From assembly GCA_030641485.1 (NCBI GenBank), contig DAOWHJ010000117.1, positions 1 to 15,068 of the forward strand: a stretch of DNA of 15,068 nt, read 5' to 3'. This DNA comes from Pseudomonadota bacterium (GTDB lineage: Bacteria > Desulfobacterota > Anaeroferrophillalia > Anaeroferrophillales > Tharpellaceae). This document shows positions 13,905 through 15,068 of the stretch, one piece after another (positions within the stretch are counted from its first letter, which is position 1; each line of letters starts with the position of its first letter). The translations under genes were made by a program, and so were the position numbers. Under the pieces are notes generated by a model. The model worked only from the letters and a program-made list of their open reading frames with translations, was not told the DNA's origin and ran no database searches.

Positions 13905-14798
13905 TCACTCAGGTGCTGCGGCGGCGTGGTTGCCGGAAACCTTCGGAATACCAGTTTCGCAGGGGATTTTGACCTGGCAGAGGCCGCAGCTGCTGACTGC
14001 TTCACCCAGACTTTTTTCTACATAAGGTGAGGTTACTTCTTTAATGTAAGCTGCACAACGTTTTTTGTCATGCCCTGAATCGCTGATGGCCTCGGCCGGA
14101 CAGCGGTTGATACATTTGCCGCAGGTGCCCTGGCTGTAAAAGAGACAGTAGGCATTGTATTTGGTATAGGGACGTTTTGCCGGAGCGGTCGGCATGCGGG
14201 CGACAACCGAGCCGCAGCGCATGGCTTTGCCCACGGGTGTAATCAGCCCGTCACTAAGACCAAAAGTGCCAAGCCCCGCAACGTAGGCTGCATGACGTTC
14301 CGACCAGTTTGAGGCATAGCCGTAACGTTGTGACTCTTGCCACTCCCATTGGGGCATATTGAGAGGAGCCACCGCCGCAATCTCAGCCTCATGTAACCAC
14401 TCAACCACTTGCGAGCGTAGAAGTTCATTAAAGTTCTCACCATGCAGTCGAGAGCGACTCCAGTTCTCTGATGGGTGCGAGGTTTCGCGGCGATGAGCTT
14501 TTCTTGTTGTGAGGGTTTGCGGCAGAATCCAGGAGATAACAGCAAGCTCATTTGTAGAAACTTTTCGTTCAGGGTAAGCTAGATTGAAAAGTTCTGCCGG
14601 GGTCCAGTAAAATGGACCAATATCATTTTTCAATTCGTCAAACAGGGAATCATCCCCCCGGGAAAAACCTACTAGAGGCGAATCCCAAGCGGGTTCCTTT
14701 GCATCATTTTTGAGCGAATTCTCCGGCGAATTTTCAACAAAATCAATAATTTTTGTTTCAATCCATGCAGTAATGTCAGTCGCATTATTCTCAGCCAT
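13905..14798 (-). CDS. QueG-like double [4Fe-4S] cluster protein
   Basis: This 297-residue protein contains two cysteine clusters resembling the ferredoxin part of epoxyqueuosine reductase QueG. The first is CLFYSQGTCGKCINRCP (218-234), a C-x7-C-x2-C-x3-CP arrangement in which the usual first CxxC is changed. The second is CGLCQVKIPC (271-280). Between them GHDKKRC (242-248) supplies a further cysteine. The central segment GYASNWSERHAAYVAGLGTFGLS matches the substrate or cobalamin-side region of QueG relatives, including an AGLGTFG motif. It is shorter than QueG (about 380 residues), so a true tRNA-modifying role is doubtful. The protein may belong to a QueG-related oxidoreductase group of anaerobes. 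Promoter-like TTGACA boxes lie upstream, and the gene follows an amine oxidase on the same strand. Confidence 0.8.
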   Translation of the reverse strand: MAENNATDITAWIETKIIDFVENSPENSLKNDAKEPAWDSPLVGFSRGDDSLFDELKNDIGPFYWTPAELFNLAYPERKVSTNELAVISWILPQTLTTRKAHRRETSHPSENWSRSRLHGENFNELLRSQVVEWLHEAEIAAVAPLNMPQWEWQESQRYGYASNWSERHAAYVAGLGTFGLSDGLITPVGKAMRCGSVVARMPTAPAKRPYTKYNAYCLFYSQGTCGKCINRCPAEAISDSGHDKKRCAAYIKEVTSPYVEKSLGEAVSSCGLCQVKIPCETGIPKVSGNHAAAAPE

Positions 14799-14830
14799 TG
14801 TTAATACATCCCATTTACTGACCCCATTTA

Positions 14831-14859
14831 AAACTAAAAGTTACGTTTTTCCTTGTCAA
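14831..14859 (-). promoter_or_regulatory. Candidate sigma-70 promoter of the QueG-like gene
   Basis: Reading the minus strand, TTGACA at 14854-14859 is followed 17 bases later by TAGTTT at 14831-14836, which matches TATAAT at three or four positions. Transcription would begin near 14824, about 25 nt before the ATG. A second TTGACA lies ten bases further upstream. Confidence 0.45.
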
Positions 14860-14879
14860 TCCTTGTCAATCCTTTTCAC
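14851..14879. repeat. Tandem decamer, two exact copies and one imperfect
   Basis: On the plus strand CCTTGTCAAT occurs twice in a row (14851-14870), then CCTTTTCAC (14871-14879). On the minus strand each exact copy holds a TTGACA hexamer. The repeat may be a polymerase slippage product that doubled a -35 box, or an operator repeat. Confidence 0.75.
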
Positions 14880-14908
14880 TAGCATAATACTCGGATTATT
14901 GTAAAGGC

Positions 14909-15068
14909 TTACCCTACGGCTCGTTCAGCGGCGCTGAGAGCACCTTCGAGGTAGCCTCCGTGTTGGCTGGCAGTTTCGGTGCCGGCAAAATGGATAATAT
15001 TGTTCCAGAATGAAGTCTGGTTGGCCGGAGGGTGATATAGAGGGTGTTCATACATTGGCGGTTGGTCA
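14909..15068 (-). CDS. Flavin amine oxidase, C-terminal part (5' end beyond the window)
   Basis: The frame is open from the right edge to the stop at 14909-14911 and gives 53 residues. The sequence includes IIHFAGTETASQHGGYLEGA followed by LSAAERAVG. HFAGTETA and GYLEGALSAAERA match the C-terminal FAD-contact region of flavin-containing monoamine oxidases, where the family has FAGTETA and GxxxGAxxAGExAA. The usual catalytic-site aromatic residues lie upstream of the window or are not identifiable here. It shares strand with the QueG-like gene but is separated from it by about 110 bp that contains a promoter. Confidence 0.85.
   Translation of the reverse strand, partial: DQPPMYEHPLYHPPANQTSFWNNIIHFAGTETASQHGGYLEGALSAAERAVG

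Noticed and set aside
13894..14025. Continuation of the WD40 frame
   Set aside because: The residues are the antisense reading of the QueG-like 3' end and lose all propeller pattern.
14851..14879. CRISPR-like or attachment-site repeat
   Set aside because: The copies are adjacent with no spacers, there are only two exact units, and no integrase or cas gene is near.

Overview
The window looks like chromosomal DNA of an anaerobic or microaerophilic Gram-negative bacterium, most likely from the Desulfobacterota (former Deltaproteobacteria). I infer this from the gene mix: a rubrerythrin, a high-affinity (LivHMGFK-type) ABC importer beside an acyl-CoA ligase, a DsrE-like small protein, a multi-PAS hybrid histidine kinase and a double [4Fe-4S] reductase-like protein. 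Base composition is moderate (about 45-48% GC by eye). No tRNA, rRNA, CRISPR array, phage gene or transposase was seen.

Left edge (1-1012). A minus-strand rubrerythrin reading frame starts normally behind a strong Shine-Dalgarno, but stops matching its family after about residue 101. From that point another reading frame on the same strand runs open to the window edge and looks like the N-terminus of an exported outer-membrane beta-barrel protein. The two are joined in different frames. The gene-free stretch to 1012 carries a perfect 22-bp inverted repeat (726-777) and a good sigma-54-like promoter (935-950).

Main operon (1013-8152, plus strand). The order is periplasmic substrate-binding protein, nitroreductase-family flavoprotein, LivH and LivM permeases, LivG and LivF ATPases, then an AMP-forming acyl-CoA synthetase. 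Genes from livH onward are almost contiguous. The layout suggests import of an organic acid followed by CoA activation in the cytoplasm, with the flavoprotein possibly acting on the same compound. The substrate cannot be read from sequence. Two imperfect hairpins lie in the two larger gaps of the operon, and tandem hairpin terminators close it.

Middle (8153-10724). An intergenic repeat of inverted CGCAAAG motifs is followed by a DsrE-like protein, exonuclease III and an overlapping PaaI-type hotdog thioesterase. Next come a decayed duplicate of the thioesterase 3' end and the antisense remnant of an amino-acid-type ABC binding protein.

Right side (10725-15068). A 917-residue hybrid kinase (four PAS domains, HisKA, HATPase, REC) is on the minus strand. 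A broken WD40-like fragment (plus) follows, then a QueG-like double [4Fe-4S] protein and the C-terminus of a flavin amine oxidase, both minus. The operon is intact and coherent. The flanks contain at least four broken or remnant genes, which suggests repeated small-scale rearrangement or, at the left edge, possibly an assembly artefact.
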